This document shows, one piece after another, positions 1 through 8,759 of a DNA stretch of 18,332 nt. This stretch comes from Pseudomonadota bacterium (GTDB lineage: Bacteria > Pseudomonadota > Alphaproteobacteria > Rhizobiales > Rhizobiaceae): NCBI GenBank assembly GCA_023444445.1, contig JAEXMK010000116.1, positions 1 through 18,332 on the forward strand, in the 5' to 3' direction. The notes beneath the pieces are model-generated. The model made no database searches. It saw only the letters and a list, made by a program, of their open reading frames with translations, and had not been told where the DNA came from. Within the stretch, counting starts at the first letter, position 1. Each line of letters opens with the position of its first letter. The translations under genes and the position numbers were made by a program.

Positions 1-117
1 GCATGCAAGGCGCGCTATTTGTGCTAAATATCAAGCACGACACAGATGGGCCGACCGGGAGAGATACTCACCGGAGAGGTCTTTCTTTTTTCTCGGTAGA
101 GAGCAAGGGCAAGCCGG

Positions 118-1626
118 ATGATTGAGCCGCTTTCGCATTCCACATTCCATGGGACCACTTTCAAGGAAGAGATCGACGGCGATACGCTGCATGAAGAATG
201 CGGCGTGTTCGGCATTCTCGGCCATGCCGATGCCTCGGCGCTGACCGCTCTCGGTCTGCATGCGCTTCAGCATCGCGGCCAGGAAGCTGCCGGCATCGTC
301 TCCTTCGACGGCAAGCGCTTCCATCAAGAGCGCCATATGGGCCTCGTCGGCGATCATTATACCGATCCCGCAACGCTCGCCCGCCTGCCCGGCTCCATCG
401 CCATTGGCCACACCCGTTATTCCACCACCGGCGAAGTGGCGATGCGCAACGTGCAGCCGCTGTTTGCCGAGCTGGAAGAAGGCGGCATTTCCATTGCCCA
501 TAACGGCAACTTCACCAACGGCCTGACGCTTCGCCGTCAGATCATCGCGACAGGCGCCATCTGTCAGTCGACGTCGGATACCGAAGTCGTGCTGCACCTC
601 ATCGCCCGTTCCCGCCACTCTTCCACTGCCGATCGCTTCATCGATGCGATCCGCCAGATGGAAGGCGGGTATTCGATGCTGGCGATGACCCGCACCAAGC
701 TGATTGCCGCGCGCGACCCGATCGGCATCCGCCCGCTGGTCATGGGCGAGCTGGACGGCAAGCCGATCTTCTGCTCGGAAACCTGTGCTCTCGATATCAT
801 CGGCGCGAAATTCGTGCGCGATGTGGAGAACGGCGAAGTCATCATCTGCGAAATCCAGCCTGACGGTTCGATCACCATCGATGCGCGCAAGCCGTCGAAG
901 CCGCAGCCGGAGCGTCTCTGCCTGTTCGAATATGTCTATTTCGCCCGTCCCGATTCCGTCGTTGGCGGCCGCAACGTCTACACGACGCGCAAGAACATGG
1001 GCATGAACCTTGCCAAGGAAGCCCCGCTCGAAGCCGACGTCGTTGTCCCGGTTCCCGATGGCGGCACGCCGGCTGCGCTCGGTTTTGCGCAGGAAAGCGG
1101 CATTCCCTTCGAATACGGCATCATCCGCAACCATTATGTCGGCCGCACCTTCATCGAGCCGACCCAGCAGATCCGCGCATTCGGCGTCAAGCTCAAGCAT
1201 TCCGCCAACCGAGCGATGATCGAAGGCAAGCGTGTGGTGCTTGTGGATGATTCCATCGTGCGCGGCACGACGTCGGTCAAGATCGTACAGATGATCCGCG
1301 AAGCCGGCGCCAAGGAAGTGCATATCCGCGTCGCCAGCCCGATGATCTTCCACCCGGATTTCTACGGTATCGACACGCCTGACGCCGACAAGCTACTGGC
1401 GAACCAGTATGCCGACGTCGACGCGATGGCGAAATATATCGGCGCCGATTCGCTCGCCTTCCTGTCGATCGACGGGCTTTACCGCGCCGTGGGCGGTGAA
1501 AACCGCAATCCGGCAAGGCCGCAGTTCACCGACCATTATTTCACCGGCGATTATCCGACCCGCCTCCTCGACAAGAACGGCGAGGCCATGGGCAGCAAGA
1601 TTTCCATGCTGGCCAGCAACGGCTGA
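118..1626 (+). CDS. purF: Amidophosphoribosyltransferase (glutamine PRPP amidotransferase)
   Basis: It catalyses the first committed step of de novo purine synthesis: PRPP plus glutamine gives 5-phosphoribosylamine. The protein has 502 residues. An N-terminal Ntn glutaminase domain begins at EECGVFGI, so Cys28 would become the N-terminal nucleophile after removal of a 27-residue propeptide. HTRYST (Arg100), HNGNF (Asn129-Gly130) and SDTE (Asp154) are further glutaminase-site residues. The C-terminal phosphoribosyltransferase domain carries the PRPP loop VVLVDDSIVRGTTS (about 373-386). It resembles the Bacillus-type enzyme in sequence (FEYVYFARPDS), but the cysteines that hold the 4Fe-4S cluster there are not all present: HPDFYGID replaces the HPCFYGID type, and the C-terminal NCGQCLAC-like motif is gone. 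The start is chosen because it is the only ATG before Cys28; its ribosome binding site is weak. The 117 bases upstream contain no recognisable gene. Confidence 0.97.
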   Translation: MIEPLSHSTFHGTTFKEEIDGDTLHEECGVFGILGHADASALTALGLHALQHRGQEAAGIVSFDGKRFHQERHMGLVGDHYTDPATLARLPGSIAIGHTRYSTTGEVAMRNVQPLFAELEEGGISIAHNGNFTNGLTLRRQIIATGAICQSTSDTEVVLHLIARSRHSSTADRFIDAIRQMEGGYSMLAMTRTKLIAARDPIGIRPLVMGELDGKPIFCSETCALDIIGAKFVRDVENGEVIICEIQPDGSITIDARKPSKPQPERLCLFEYVYFARPDSVVGGRNVYTTRKNMGMNLAKEAPLEADVVVPVPDGGTPAALGFAQESGIPFEYGIIRNHYVGRTFIEPTQQIRAFGVKLKHSANRAMIEGKRVVLVDDSIVRGTTSVKIVQMIREAGAKEVHIRVASPMIFHPDFYGIDTPDADKLLANQYADVDAMAKYIGADSLAFLSIDGLYRAVGGENRNPARPQFTDHYFTGDYPTRLLDKNGEAMGSKISMLASNG

Positions 1627-1641
1627 TAAGCGCGACTGAAC

Positions 1642-1677
1642 AAGCGGCCACCGGTCTCCGGTGGCCGCTTTTTTCTT
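1642..1677 (+). terminator. Rho-independent terminator of purF
   Basis: A perfect 13-bp stem (AAGCGGCCACCGG pairing with CCGGTGGCCGCTT) with the three-base loop TCT is followed at once by a T-rich run. It begins 15 bases after the purF stop codon, so purF transcription very probably ends here and the next gene needs its own promoter. Confidence 0.93.
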
Positions 1678-1707
1678 GCCTTCTGTTCAGTCTGATGGCG
1701 GCGGCAA

Positions 1708-1733
1708 TATAATTGCTTGCAGCGGGCCGCTGC
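1708..1733 (+). promoter_or_regulatory. Candidate promoter -10 box and start-site palindrome of the SDR gene
   Basis: A perfect TATAAT hexamer lies at 1708-1713. The 15-bp palindrome GCAGCGGGCCGCTGC at 1719-1733 covers the expected transcription start. No good -35 box is visible; TTCAGT at 1686-1691 matches the consensus at only three positions. The element sits between the purF terminator and the SDR start, where a promoter is required. The palindrome could be an operator for a repressor, but that is inference. Confidence 0.4.
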
Positions 1734-1772
1734 GGCTTCGTAGAAGAAGGCGCAATCATTTCGGGGGAGACC

Positions 1773-2513
1773 ATGACTATCGATCTCAAGGGGCGCATCG
1801 CTCTTGTCACTGGCGCATCGCGCGGCATCGGCTATTTCACGGCGCTGGAGCTGGCCAAGGCGGGCGCGCATGTCATCGCCTGCGCCCGCACTGTGGGCGG
1901 TCTTGAGGAGCTGGACGACGCCATCAAAGCCGTCGGCGGCACGGCGACGTTGGTTCCCTTCGATCTCTCCGACATGAAGGCCATCGATGCGCTGGGCGCC
2001 AATATCTACGAGCGCTGGGGCAAGCTCGATATTCTCGTTGCCAATGCCGGCGTTCTCGGCGTGATCTCACCGGTCGGCCATATCGAAGCGAAAGTCTTCG
2101 AGAGGGTCATGAATATCAATGTCACCGCCACCTGGCGGCTGATCCGCTCGGTCGAACCGCTGCTTCTGAAATCGGATGCCGGCCGCGCGCTGATCCTGTC
2201 TTCCGGCGCCGCCCATAGCTGTCGTCCTTTCTGGGGCGTCTACTCCGCCTCCAAGGCCGCCGTGGAAGCACTGGTCCGCACCTGGGCTGCGGAAACCCAG
2301 AAGAGTGCGCTTCGTGTCAACAGCATCAATCCGGGCGCCACGCGCACGGCGATGCGCGCCCAGGCCATGCCGGGCGAAGACCCGGCCACCGTGCCGCATC
2401 CGTCAGAGGTTGCCGCCGCCATTCTTCCGCTTGCCTCGCCGGAGCTTACCGAAACCGGCAAGCTCTTTGTCGTGCGGGACAGGAAATTCGTGGACTACCG
2501 CCAGCCGGAGTGA
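1773..2513 (+). CDS. Short-chain dehydrogenase/reductase (SDR), substrate unknown
   Basis: A 246-residue classical SDR, probably a cytosolic NAD(P)-dependent oxidoreductase. The Rossmann cofactor motif TGASRGIG is at 13-20, NAG at 91-93, and the catalytic tetrad is Asn116, Ser144, Tyr157 and Lys161 (YSASK), with the usual 13-residue Ser-Tyr spacing. Arg39 after the second strand hints at NADP(H) preference. The ATG at 1773 is chosen because a strong GGGGGAGA ribosome binding site precedes it; a longer in-frame start at 1713 would fall inside the promoter-like sequence. The family cannot be narrowed to a substrate from motifs alone. It stands between purF and cysS without a functional link that I can see. 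The PG motif after the active site (INPGATRT) is typical of classical members. Confidence 0.9.
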   Translation: MTIDLKGRIALVTGASRGIGYFTALELAKAGAHVIACARTVGGLEELDDAIKAVGGTATLVPFDLSDMKAIDALGANIYERWGKLDILVANAGVLGVISPVGHIEAKVFERVMNINVTATWRLIRSVEPLLLKSDAGRALILSSGAAHSCRPFWGVYSASKAAVEALVRTWAAETQKSALRVNSINPGATRTAMRAQAMPGEDPATVPHPSEVAAAILPLASPELTETGKLFVVRDRKFVDYRQPE

Positions 2514-2556
2514 CTATGTCATGCTTCGGCAGCCGATGCGGTCACCACACATGCTC

Positions 2557-2656
2557 TTGACCGCACGGCACCGCCGCGCCATAAGCAAGGCATGAAAACA
2601 ACGATCTGCACCTGCTGCTGAATAAATTTTGCTGGTTCGCCGCTGGCCAGATCGTT
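2557..2656 (+). promoter_or_regulatory. Candidate cysS promoter and leader inverted repeat
   Basis: TTGACC (2557-2562) and CATAAG (2580-2585) are 17 bp apart and resemble a weak sigma-70 promoter. Just downstream, AACGATCTG (2600-2608) is exactly complementary to CAGATCGTT (2648-2656), enclosing 39 bases. If transcription starts near 2592 the repeat would form a stem in the cysS leader. The right arm ends in TTTT, so an attenuator is conceivable, but no leader peptide is evident. Confidence 0.3.
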
Positions 2657-2728
2657 TTCGTCTCCCCGCAAGGTCCAACAGACAAACGGTCCGGTCAGGA
2701 CAATTGACTGCCTTTAGGGAAGACCCGC

Positions 2729-4114
2729 ATGTCCTTGCGCCTCAAACTCTACAATACCCTGACACGCGAAAAGGCGGAATTTGCGCCAATCGACGCTGAT
2801 AATGTGCGCATGTATGTCTGCGGCCCGACCGTCTATGATTTCGCCCATATCGGTAATGCGCGCCCGGTCATCGTGTTCGATGTTCTCTACCGGCTGCTGC
2901 GTCACGTCTATGGCGAAAACCATGTGACCTATGCCCGCAACATCACCGATCTCGATGACAAGATCAATGCGCGGGCCCTGCGCGACTATCCGCACCTGCC
3001 GCTCAACGACGCCATCCATGCGGTCACGAAAAAGACCGCCGACCAGTTCCATGACGATGTGGCCATGCTGGGCTGCCTTCCGCCGACTGTCGAACCACGC
3101 GCCACCGATTACATCGCCGAGATGATCGACCTCATCGAAAAGCTGATCGCCCGCGGCCACGCCTATACGGCGGGCGGCGAGGTGCTGTTCGACACCCGCT
3201 CGATGGCCGATTATGGCCAGCTTTCGAAGCGGCCTCTAGACGAACAGCAGGCGGGCGCGCGTGTGGCGGTGGAAGCCCACAAGAAGACACCCGGCGATTT
3301 CGTCCTGTGGAAGCTTTCCTCCAATAATGAGCCGGGCTGGGAGAGCCCCTGGGGCCGTGGCCGTCCCGGCTGGCACATCGAATGCTCGGCCATGGCCGGT
3401 CGCTACCTCGGCGAGGTCTTCGACATTCACGGCGGCGGGCTCGATCTCATTTTTCCGCATCATGAGAACGAAATCGCGCAATCGCGCTGCGCCCATGGCA
3501 CGCATGTCATGGCCAATGTGTGGATGCATAATGGTTTCGTGCAGGTGGAAGGCCGCAAGATGTCGAAGTCCGAGGGCAACTTCGTGACCATCTACGAATT
3601 GCTGCACACGGAGAAATTCGGCGGCCGGAAATGGCCGGGCGAGGTTCTGCGCCTTGCCATGCTGATGACGCATTACCGCGAACCGATCGATTTTTCGGTG
3701 AAGCGCCTGGAAGAGGCCGAACGCCTGCTTGCCAAATGGCCGGCGGCCGATGCCTCCGATGCGGCACCGGATGACACCGTGCTCGAAGCGCTTGCCGACG
3801 ATCTCAACACGGTTGCGGCCGTGCAAGCGCTGCATGCGCTAGCGCACGCCGCCAATGTGGACCCATCCCGTCTGCCGGCCTTTGCCGCCAGCGCTGCACT
3901 ACTCGGTGTGCTGCCCAAGAAGGCGGAAATGGATGAGGCCATCGTTTCGGCCGTGGATGCGCTGGTGGAATTGCGGCTTGAAATGCTGAAGGCGAAGAAC
4001 TTTGCGGAGGCGGATCGTGTTCGCGACGAGCTTTCCGAGAAGGGTATTCAGTTGAAGGATGGCAAGGACAAGGAAACGGGCGAGCGGACGACGACCTGGG
4101 AGTTGAAGCGGTAG
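2729..4114 (+). CDS. cysS: Cysteinyl-tRNA synthetase
   Basis: It charges tRNA-Cys with cysteine in the cytoplasm as a class I aminoacyl-tRNA synthetase. The 461-residue length is normal for the family. The HIGH-type motif is HIGN at 40-43 and the KMSKS loop is at 277-281. The catalytic zinc ligands can be placed by spacing as Cys31, Cys219, His244 and Glu248, the last two within HHENE. The tail has the usual C-terminal sequence around [14 protein letters not shown]. The start is supported by AGGGA about 8 bases upstream. It lies alone: 215 bases separate it from the SDR gene, and a repeat element follows its stop codon. Confidence 0.98.
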   Translation: MSLRLKLYNTLTREKAEFAPIDADNVRMYVCGPTVYDFAHIGNARPVIVFDVLYRLLRHVYGENHVTYARNITDLDDKINARALRDYPHLPLNDAIHAVTKKTADQFHDDVAMLGCLPPTVEPRATDYIAEMIDLIEKLIARGHAYTAGGEVLFDTRSMADYGQLSKRPLDEQQAGARVAVEAHKKTPGDFVLWKLSSNNEPGWESPWGRGRPGWHIECSAMAGRYLGEVFDIHGGGLDLIFPHHENEIAQSRCAHGTHVMANVWMHNGFVQVEGRKMSKSEGNFVTIYELLHTEKFGGRKWPGEVLRLAMLMTHYREPIDFSVKRLEEAERLLAKWPAADASDAAPDDTVLEALADDLNTVAAVQALHALAHAANVDPSRLPAFAASAALLGVLPKKAEMDEAIVSAVDALVELRLEMLKAKNFAEADRVRDELSEKGIQLKDGKDKETGERTTTWELKR

Positions 4115-4132
4115 GCTCCGCGTTCGAGGCTT

Positions 4133-4286
4133 CCCTCCCTCTGCCCTGCCGGGCATCTCCCCCACAGGTGGGGAGATCGACTCGTGGTTAGGCCCCGCAT
4201 TTCTCTTCGGTCGAAATAGAGCGACGCAGGTGCGTCATGCCGATCTCCCTCCTTGTGGGGGAGATGCCCGGCAGGGCAGAGGGGGG
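4133..4286. repeat. Mosaic palindromic intergenic element (RIME-like)
   Basis: Two arms of about 46 bases (4133-4179 and 4241-4286) are inverted copies of each other with only a few mismatches, separated by about 60 bases. The shared core reads CTGCCCTGCCGGGCATCTCC in the left arm. Each arm also holds internal palindromes, such as GATCTCCC against GGGGAGAT, so the whole element can fold as a cruciform or a branched RNA. Intergenic mosaic elements of this style are known from Rhizobium and Agrobacterium genomes. The class assignment rests on style only and was not checked against a repeat library. It begins 18 bases after cysS and may act in 3'-end formation of the cysS mRNA. Confidence 0.8.
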
Positions 4287-4368
4287 TATCCTCGCCCACC
4301 ACAATAAGCTTGCGATTTTAAGTTCCCTCAACCAATCTAAGGCGAGGCACTAACCGGCGAGCCAAATC

Positions 4369-4737
4369 ATGCCGCATGCAGATGTAGACCCGATGCATCG
4401 CAAATATGCGAAGCAGATGCGGAAAGTAATGACGGATGCCGAGCTGAAACTCTGGAACGCCATTCGCGCCCATCGCCTTGAAGGCTTGAGTTTCCGTAGA
4501 CAAATGCCGATTGCCGGTTTTATCGTCGATTTTGCTTGTTCCGATCATCGACTTATTATCGAGATCGATGGCTCTCAACATACATCCGAGGCAGCATTAC
4601 ACTACGATCGTGAAAGAACCGTGCGGCTTGAAAAAGACGGCTGGACCGTCCTCCGTTTCTGGAACGATGATATCCTCAAAGACATCGACAACGTTTGTCT
4701 CCACATTATCCGAACGGTAAAGGAGAACCGACCATGA
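4369..4737 (+). CDS. DUF559 / Vsr-like endonuclease-domain protein
   Basis: A 122-residue protein of the DUF559 family, which has a restriction endonuclease-like (PD-(D/E)XK) fold related to very-short-patch repair enzymes. Visible family features are the N-terminal MTDAELKLW (Glu25), FRRQMPIAGFIVDF (Asp54) and IIEIDGSQH (Glu65, Asp67, His71). The DNA substrate and biological role of the family are not established. The N-terminus HRKYAKQMRK is typical and supports the first ATG, although the ribosome binding site is weak. Codon use looks more A/T-tolerant than that of its neighbours, and the gene directly follows a repeat element, so it may have arrived separately. Its stop overlaps the next start in ATGA. 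Confidence 0.85.
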   Translation: MPHADVDPMHRKYAKQMRKVMTDAELKLWNAIRAHRLEGLSFRRQMPIAGFIVDFACSDHRLIIEIDGSQHTSEAALHYDRERTVRLEKDGWTVLRFWNDDILKDIDNVCLHIIRTVKENRP

Positions 4738-5210
4738 CCACCCATACCGGCGGATGCCAATGCGGCGCGGTCCGTTTTCGCGCCACTGGCGACCTGAAAG
4801 ACAGTTCCATCTGCCATTGCCGCATGTGCCAGAAGGCTTTTGGAGCCTATTACGCGCCGCTGGTTTCGGTGCGTAACGTGGAATTCGAATGGACGCGCGG
4901 CGAGCCGAAACGGTTTCAATCCTCCAGCGTCGTCAAGCGTGGTTTCTGCCCGGAATGCGGCACGCCGCTGACCTATGAGGCACCGGATGGCATAGCGGTC
5001 GCAGCTGGCGCGTTTGATGATCCCGCCGCGCTGCCGCCGACAATTCAGTGGGGCGTCGAACGCAAGATCGATTTCGTCGACAATCTCCACACCCTGCCCG
5101 CCGTTCCGACAGACGACGACCTGACTTCGGTGGACTATCTCACCAATCTCGTCTCATACCAGCATCCCGACCATGAGACGGCACAATGGCCGCCGGAGAA
5201 CAGACAATGA
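4734..5210 (+). CDS. GFA-domain zinc protein, copy 1
   Basis: A 158-residue protein of the GFA family, named after a glutathione-dependent formaldehyde-activating enzyme. All seven metal-binding cysteines of the family are present: Cys8 and Cys10 (GGCQCGAV), Cys27, Cys29 and Cys32 (CHCRMC), and Cys72 and Cys75 (FCPECGTP). In characterised Gfa the first and last pairs hold a structural zinc and the middle trio a second zinc. Whether this copy acts on formaldehyde or glutathione adducts is unknown. The ATG at 4734 follows AAAGGAGAA and overlaps the DUF559 stop (ATGA), which decides the start over an upstream in-frame codon. The C-terminal motif QHPDHETAQWPPE recurs in both following copies. Confidence 0.92.
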   Translation: MTTHTGGCQCGAVRFRATGDLKDSSICHCRMCQKAFGAYYAPLVSVRNVEFEWTRGEPKRFQSSSVVKRGFCPECGTPLTYEAPDGIAVAAGAFDDPAALPPTIQWGVERKIDFVDNLHTLPAVPTDDDLTSVDYLTNLVSYQHPDHETAQWPPENRQ

Positions 5211-5667
5211 GCGAAAGCGGTTTTTCCGGCGGTTGCCAGTGCGGCGCCGTGCGTTTCCATGCGGGCAAGCTCGGCCGGGCCTCCATCTGCCATTGCCGCA
5301 TGTGCCAGAAACATTTCGGCAATTTCTTTGGCGCGCTGGTCAGCGCCGATCAGGCGCATCTGGTCTGGACACGCGGCCAGCCATCCCTCTTCCGCTCGTC
5401 GCAGAAAATCCATCGCGGTTTCTGCAACAAATGCGGCACACCGCTGACCTATCATTATCCCGGCGGCGTGGAGATCGCCATCGGTGCTTTCGATGAGCCG
5501 GAGCGGATCGAGCCGCAGGTGCAGGTCAACATCCACAAGCGTATGCCGTGGATCGAGCAGCTGTTTTCCAAACCAGCCGTGGAACAGGGCGTGGACGAGG
5601 CGGAGATCAACTCCTATCAGCACCCGGATCACGACACGCACGTCTGGCCGCCGGAAGACGAGCGCTG

Positions 5668-5668
<1 letters not shown>
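5207..5668 (+). CDS. GFA-domain zinc protein, copy 2
   Basis: A 153-residue paralogue of the preceding gene. The cysteines are conserved as Cys10 and Cys12, Cys28, Cys30 and Cys33, and Cys73 and Cys76. At DNA level the stretch coding CHCRMCQK is identical to copy 1 over more than 20 bases, showing tandem duplication. It ends in QHPDHDTHVWPPED. Its ATG overlaps the copy 1 stop in ATGA and a CCGGAGAA ribosome binding site lies about 9 bases upstream, so translation is probably coupled. The middle and last thirds differ clearly from copy 1 (IHKRMPWIEQLF), which suggests divergence in substrate or partner rather than simple gene dosage. The substrate is unknown. Confidence 0.92.
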
Positions 5669-7106
<1,438 letters not shown>

Positions 7107-7148
7107 TTCCACATTTTGCCCCGGATTTACGACTTCTTGGCAGAAATT

Positions 7149-7184
7149 GTGCATTCATTGGTTGAAAAACCAATGGTGCATTCC
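7149..7184 (+). promoter_or_regulatory. Hairpin flanked by direct repeats upstream of the LuxR-type gene
   Basis: CATTGGTT (7156-7163) and AACCAATG (7168-7175) form a perfect 8-bp stem with a GAAA loop. The octamer GTGCATTC occurs on both sides, at 7149-7156 and 7176-7183, 27 bp apart. The element ends 12 bases before the GTG start and covers the ribosome binding region. It could be an operator, possibly autoregulatory, or an mRNA hairpin. No T-run follows, so it is not a normal terminator. Confidence 0.5.
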
Positions 7185-7195
7185 AGGGGCAGATC

Positions 7196-8281
7196 GTGAA
7201 CGACATCGGCGAAACGCTTGACCTCATTTATGAAGCCGCCTTCGTGCCGGAACGATGGCATGAGGTGCTTGATGTGATGGCACAGGGTGCTGGTGCGCAT
7301 GGAACGGCGCTCTTCAACACCAGTGCCACATCGGCGCGGTCCATCGCCTCCGGATCGCTCGCGGATCTCACGCAGAAAATGGTGAACGAGGGTTGGCTGG
7401 GTCGCAATTCACGCGCTGCCAAGCTCCTGACCATCGATCATGAAGGCTTTATCAACGAGGCGGATTACTTTAGCGCCGAAGACTACAATTCGCAGCCGAT
7501 TTTCACGCAGGTGATGCAGCCGCTTGGATATGGCTTTGGCACCTCAACCGTCATCACCGCCCCCAGCGGAGACCGCATGATCTTCGCGGTGGAGAAAAAA
7601 GCTGCGACGGGGCCCGTTACCGCCTCATCCATTGCTTATCTGGATCATCTTCGACCTCACCTTGCCCGGGCGGCGATGACGTCCAGCAGGCTGGAATTCG
7701 AGCGGGTTCGGGCCGCCATGGAAGCGCTGCAGATTGCCGGGCTGCCAGCTGCTGTGCTGAGAGCCGATGGTGCGGCGCTTGCCGTCAACGACCTCCTGGA
7801 GCAGATGTCGCCAAGAATCACGATGGCGGCTTTCGGTCACATCAGGTTCCAGCATGCCGCAGCGAATGATTTTCTGTCTCGTCTGTTTGAACAAAGCCGC
7901 ATCGCGCGCGGCAGTGCGAGCGGGTCATTTCCCTTGCCAGGGGTAGAGGAAGGTGCGGCGGCTGTCGTCCACATCATGCCCGTCGAAGGTGGGGCGCGCG
8001 ATATTTTTACCAATGCTGCGCTGTTTATGATTGTCACACCTGTCGATCGCCAGCGCCTGCCTTCAGCCGACATTATCAGGGGCCTGTTCGATCTGACGCC
8101 GGCCGAAGCCAAAGTGGCGCGAGAACTGGCAACGGGCAGCGATGTCGGTGCAGTGGCCGGCCATCTCTCCGTTTCCAAGGAGACGGTCAGATCGCACGTC
8201 AAGGCGATCCTTTCCAAAACCGGAATGCCCCGTCAGGCAGATTTCATCGCTGCGATAGCGAGCATTAGACCACTCAAATAA
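7196..8281 (+). CDS. LuxR-type helix-turn-helix transcriptional regulator
   Basis: A 361-residue putative DNA-binding regulator. The C-terminal LuxR-type helix-turn-helix domain spans about residues 300-356 (LTPAEAKVARELATG, then SVSKETVRSHVKAILSKTG). The N-terminal 290 residues have no motif I recognise. They are longer than, and unlike, an acyl-homoserine-lactone binding domain, and no receiver aspartate pattern is present, so the signal is unknown. The start is GTG, supported by AGGGGC six bases upstream; no suitable ATG precedes the conserved N-terminus. It begins 89 bases after the pip gene and might read through from that operon or use its own promoter near the direct-repeat hairpin. 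Its 3' end overlaps the convergent small membrane gene by 8 bases. Confidence 0.88.
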   Translation: MNDIGETLDLIYEAAFVPERWHEVLDVMAQGAGAHGTALFNTSATSARSIASGSLADLTQKMVNEGWLGRNSRAAKLLTIDHEGFINEADYFSAEDYNSQPIFTQVMQPLGYGFGTSTVITAPSGDRMIFAVEKKAATGPVTASSIAYLDHLRPHLARAAMTSSRLEFERVRAAMEALQIAGLPAAVLRADGAALAVNDLLEQMSPRITMAAFGHIRFQHAAANDFLSRLFEQSRIARGSASGSFPLPGVEEGAAAVVHIMPVEGGARDIFTNAALFMIVTPVDRQRLPSADIIRGLFDLTPAEAKVARELATGSDVGAVAGHLSVSKETVRSHVKAILSKTGMPRQADFIAAIASIRPLK

Positions 8282-8519
8282 TCACGGACCCGGCCCTGCC
8301 CGAACGCGCCGTGCCGGGAGAGCTGCAAAGAATGGTGACGAGCACGAGGAGAATGGCCGCCGGCCACAGGATGCACAGCACGATTCCGAGGACGCCCATC
8401 AGGGTCAGTTTCCGGCTTCTGAGGAGAAGATCCCTCAAAGTCTGAAAAGCAAAAAACATCGCAATGATAATATAGCCAACCGCGCCAAAAACTTTTGCTG
8501 CAATATCGAACACGCCCAT
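8274..8519 (-). CDS. Small membrane protein with two predicted helices
   Basis: An 81-residue hydrophobic protein of unknown family. Two membrane segments are visible, at about residues 10-28 and 41-64, separated by a basic turn (LRDLLLRSRKL) and followed by a Gly/Ser/Arg tail. The ATG is preceded by GGGAGGA at good spacing. An in-frame GTG at 8615 with a near-perfect AAAGGAGGT ribosome binding site would add 32 polar residues, giving 113, so the true start is unsettled. The gene converges on the LuxR-type gene with an 8-base overlap of the 3' ends. It is considered real because of the helix pattern and ribosome binding sites. No function is proposed. Confidence 0.6.
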   Translation of the reverse strand: MGVFDIAAKVFGAVGYIIIAMFFAFQTLRDLLLRSRKLTLMGVLGIVLCILWPAAILLVLVTILCSSPGTARSGRAGSVII

Positions 8520-8565
8520 GGACCTGATCCTCCCGTCTGAAATGACCGCACAGATCGCATGATGA

Positions 8566-8628
8566 TCAAGCTCCGACCTCACCAATTGGGGTGATGCCGC
8601 GGAAATAAAACACACGCGCGCACCTCCT
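8566..8628 (-). promoter_or_regulatory. Strong Shine-Dalgarno with possible 15-residue leader peptide
   Basis: On the minus strand AAAGGAGGT (8630-8622) is almost fully complementary to the 16S rRNA 3' end. Six bases later come two overlapping GTG codons. The one at 8615 is in frame with the small membrane protein. The one at 8613 opens a 15-codon reading frame (VFYFRGITPIGEVGA) that stops at 8566, 46 bases before the ATG at 8519. It could be the true gene start or a short leader peptide. The sequence does not decide. Confidence 0.4.
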
Positions 8629-8698
8629 TTTTGACGCAAAAAGCTGCGCAAAACCGCTGTTCAAGCAGTTTTTCTCATTAAACCTTCACGGAAATGAA

Positions 8699-8728
8699 TT
8701 GGCTCGAGGAAGACCGATCCGGTATAGA
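8699..8728 (+). promoter_or_regulatory. Candidate promoter of rarD
   Basis: TTGGCT (8699-8704) and TATAGA (8723-8728) are spaced 18 bp and would start transcription near 8735, about 25 bases before the rarD ATG. Similar sequences occur by chance, so this is only a candidate. Confidence 0.3.
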
Positions 8729-8759
8729 TAGGTAATCCGAACAATTGGCGGTATTCCCC

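Noticed and set aside
31..1353. A 440-codon open frame on the minus strand opposite purF
   Set aside because: Same antisense effect of codon bias, with no motifs or convincing ribosome binding site; purF is certain.
2704..2709. TTGACT as a -35 box for cysS
   Set aside because: It lies only 20 bases before the start codon, so the -10 box would fall on the ATG.
7196..8281. Quorum-sensing receptor of the acyl-homoserine-lactone type
   Set aside because: Only the C-terminal helix-turn-helix matches LuxR; the long N-terminal part lacks the autoinducer-binding pattern and no synthase gene is nearby.
8650..8672. Terminator-like hairpin AAAACCGCT / AGCAGTTTT with a T-run
   Set aside because: It has a mismatch in a short A/T-rich stem and lies over 350 bases after the only upstream plus-strand gene, so there is no transcript for it to end with confidence.
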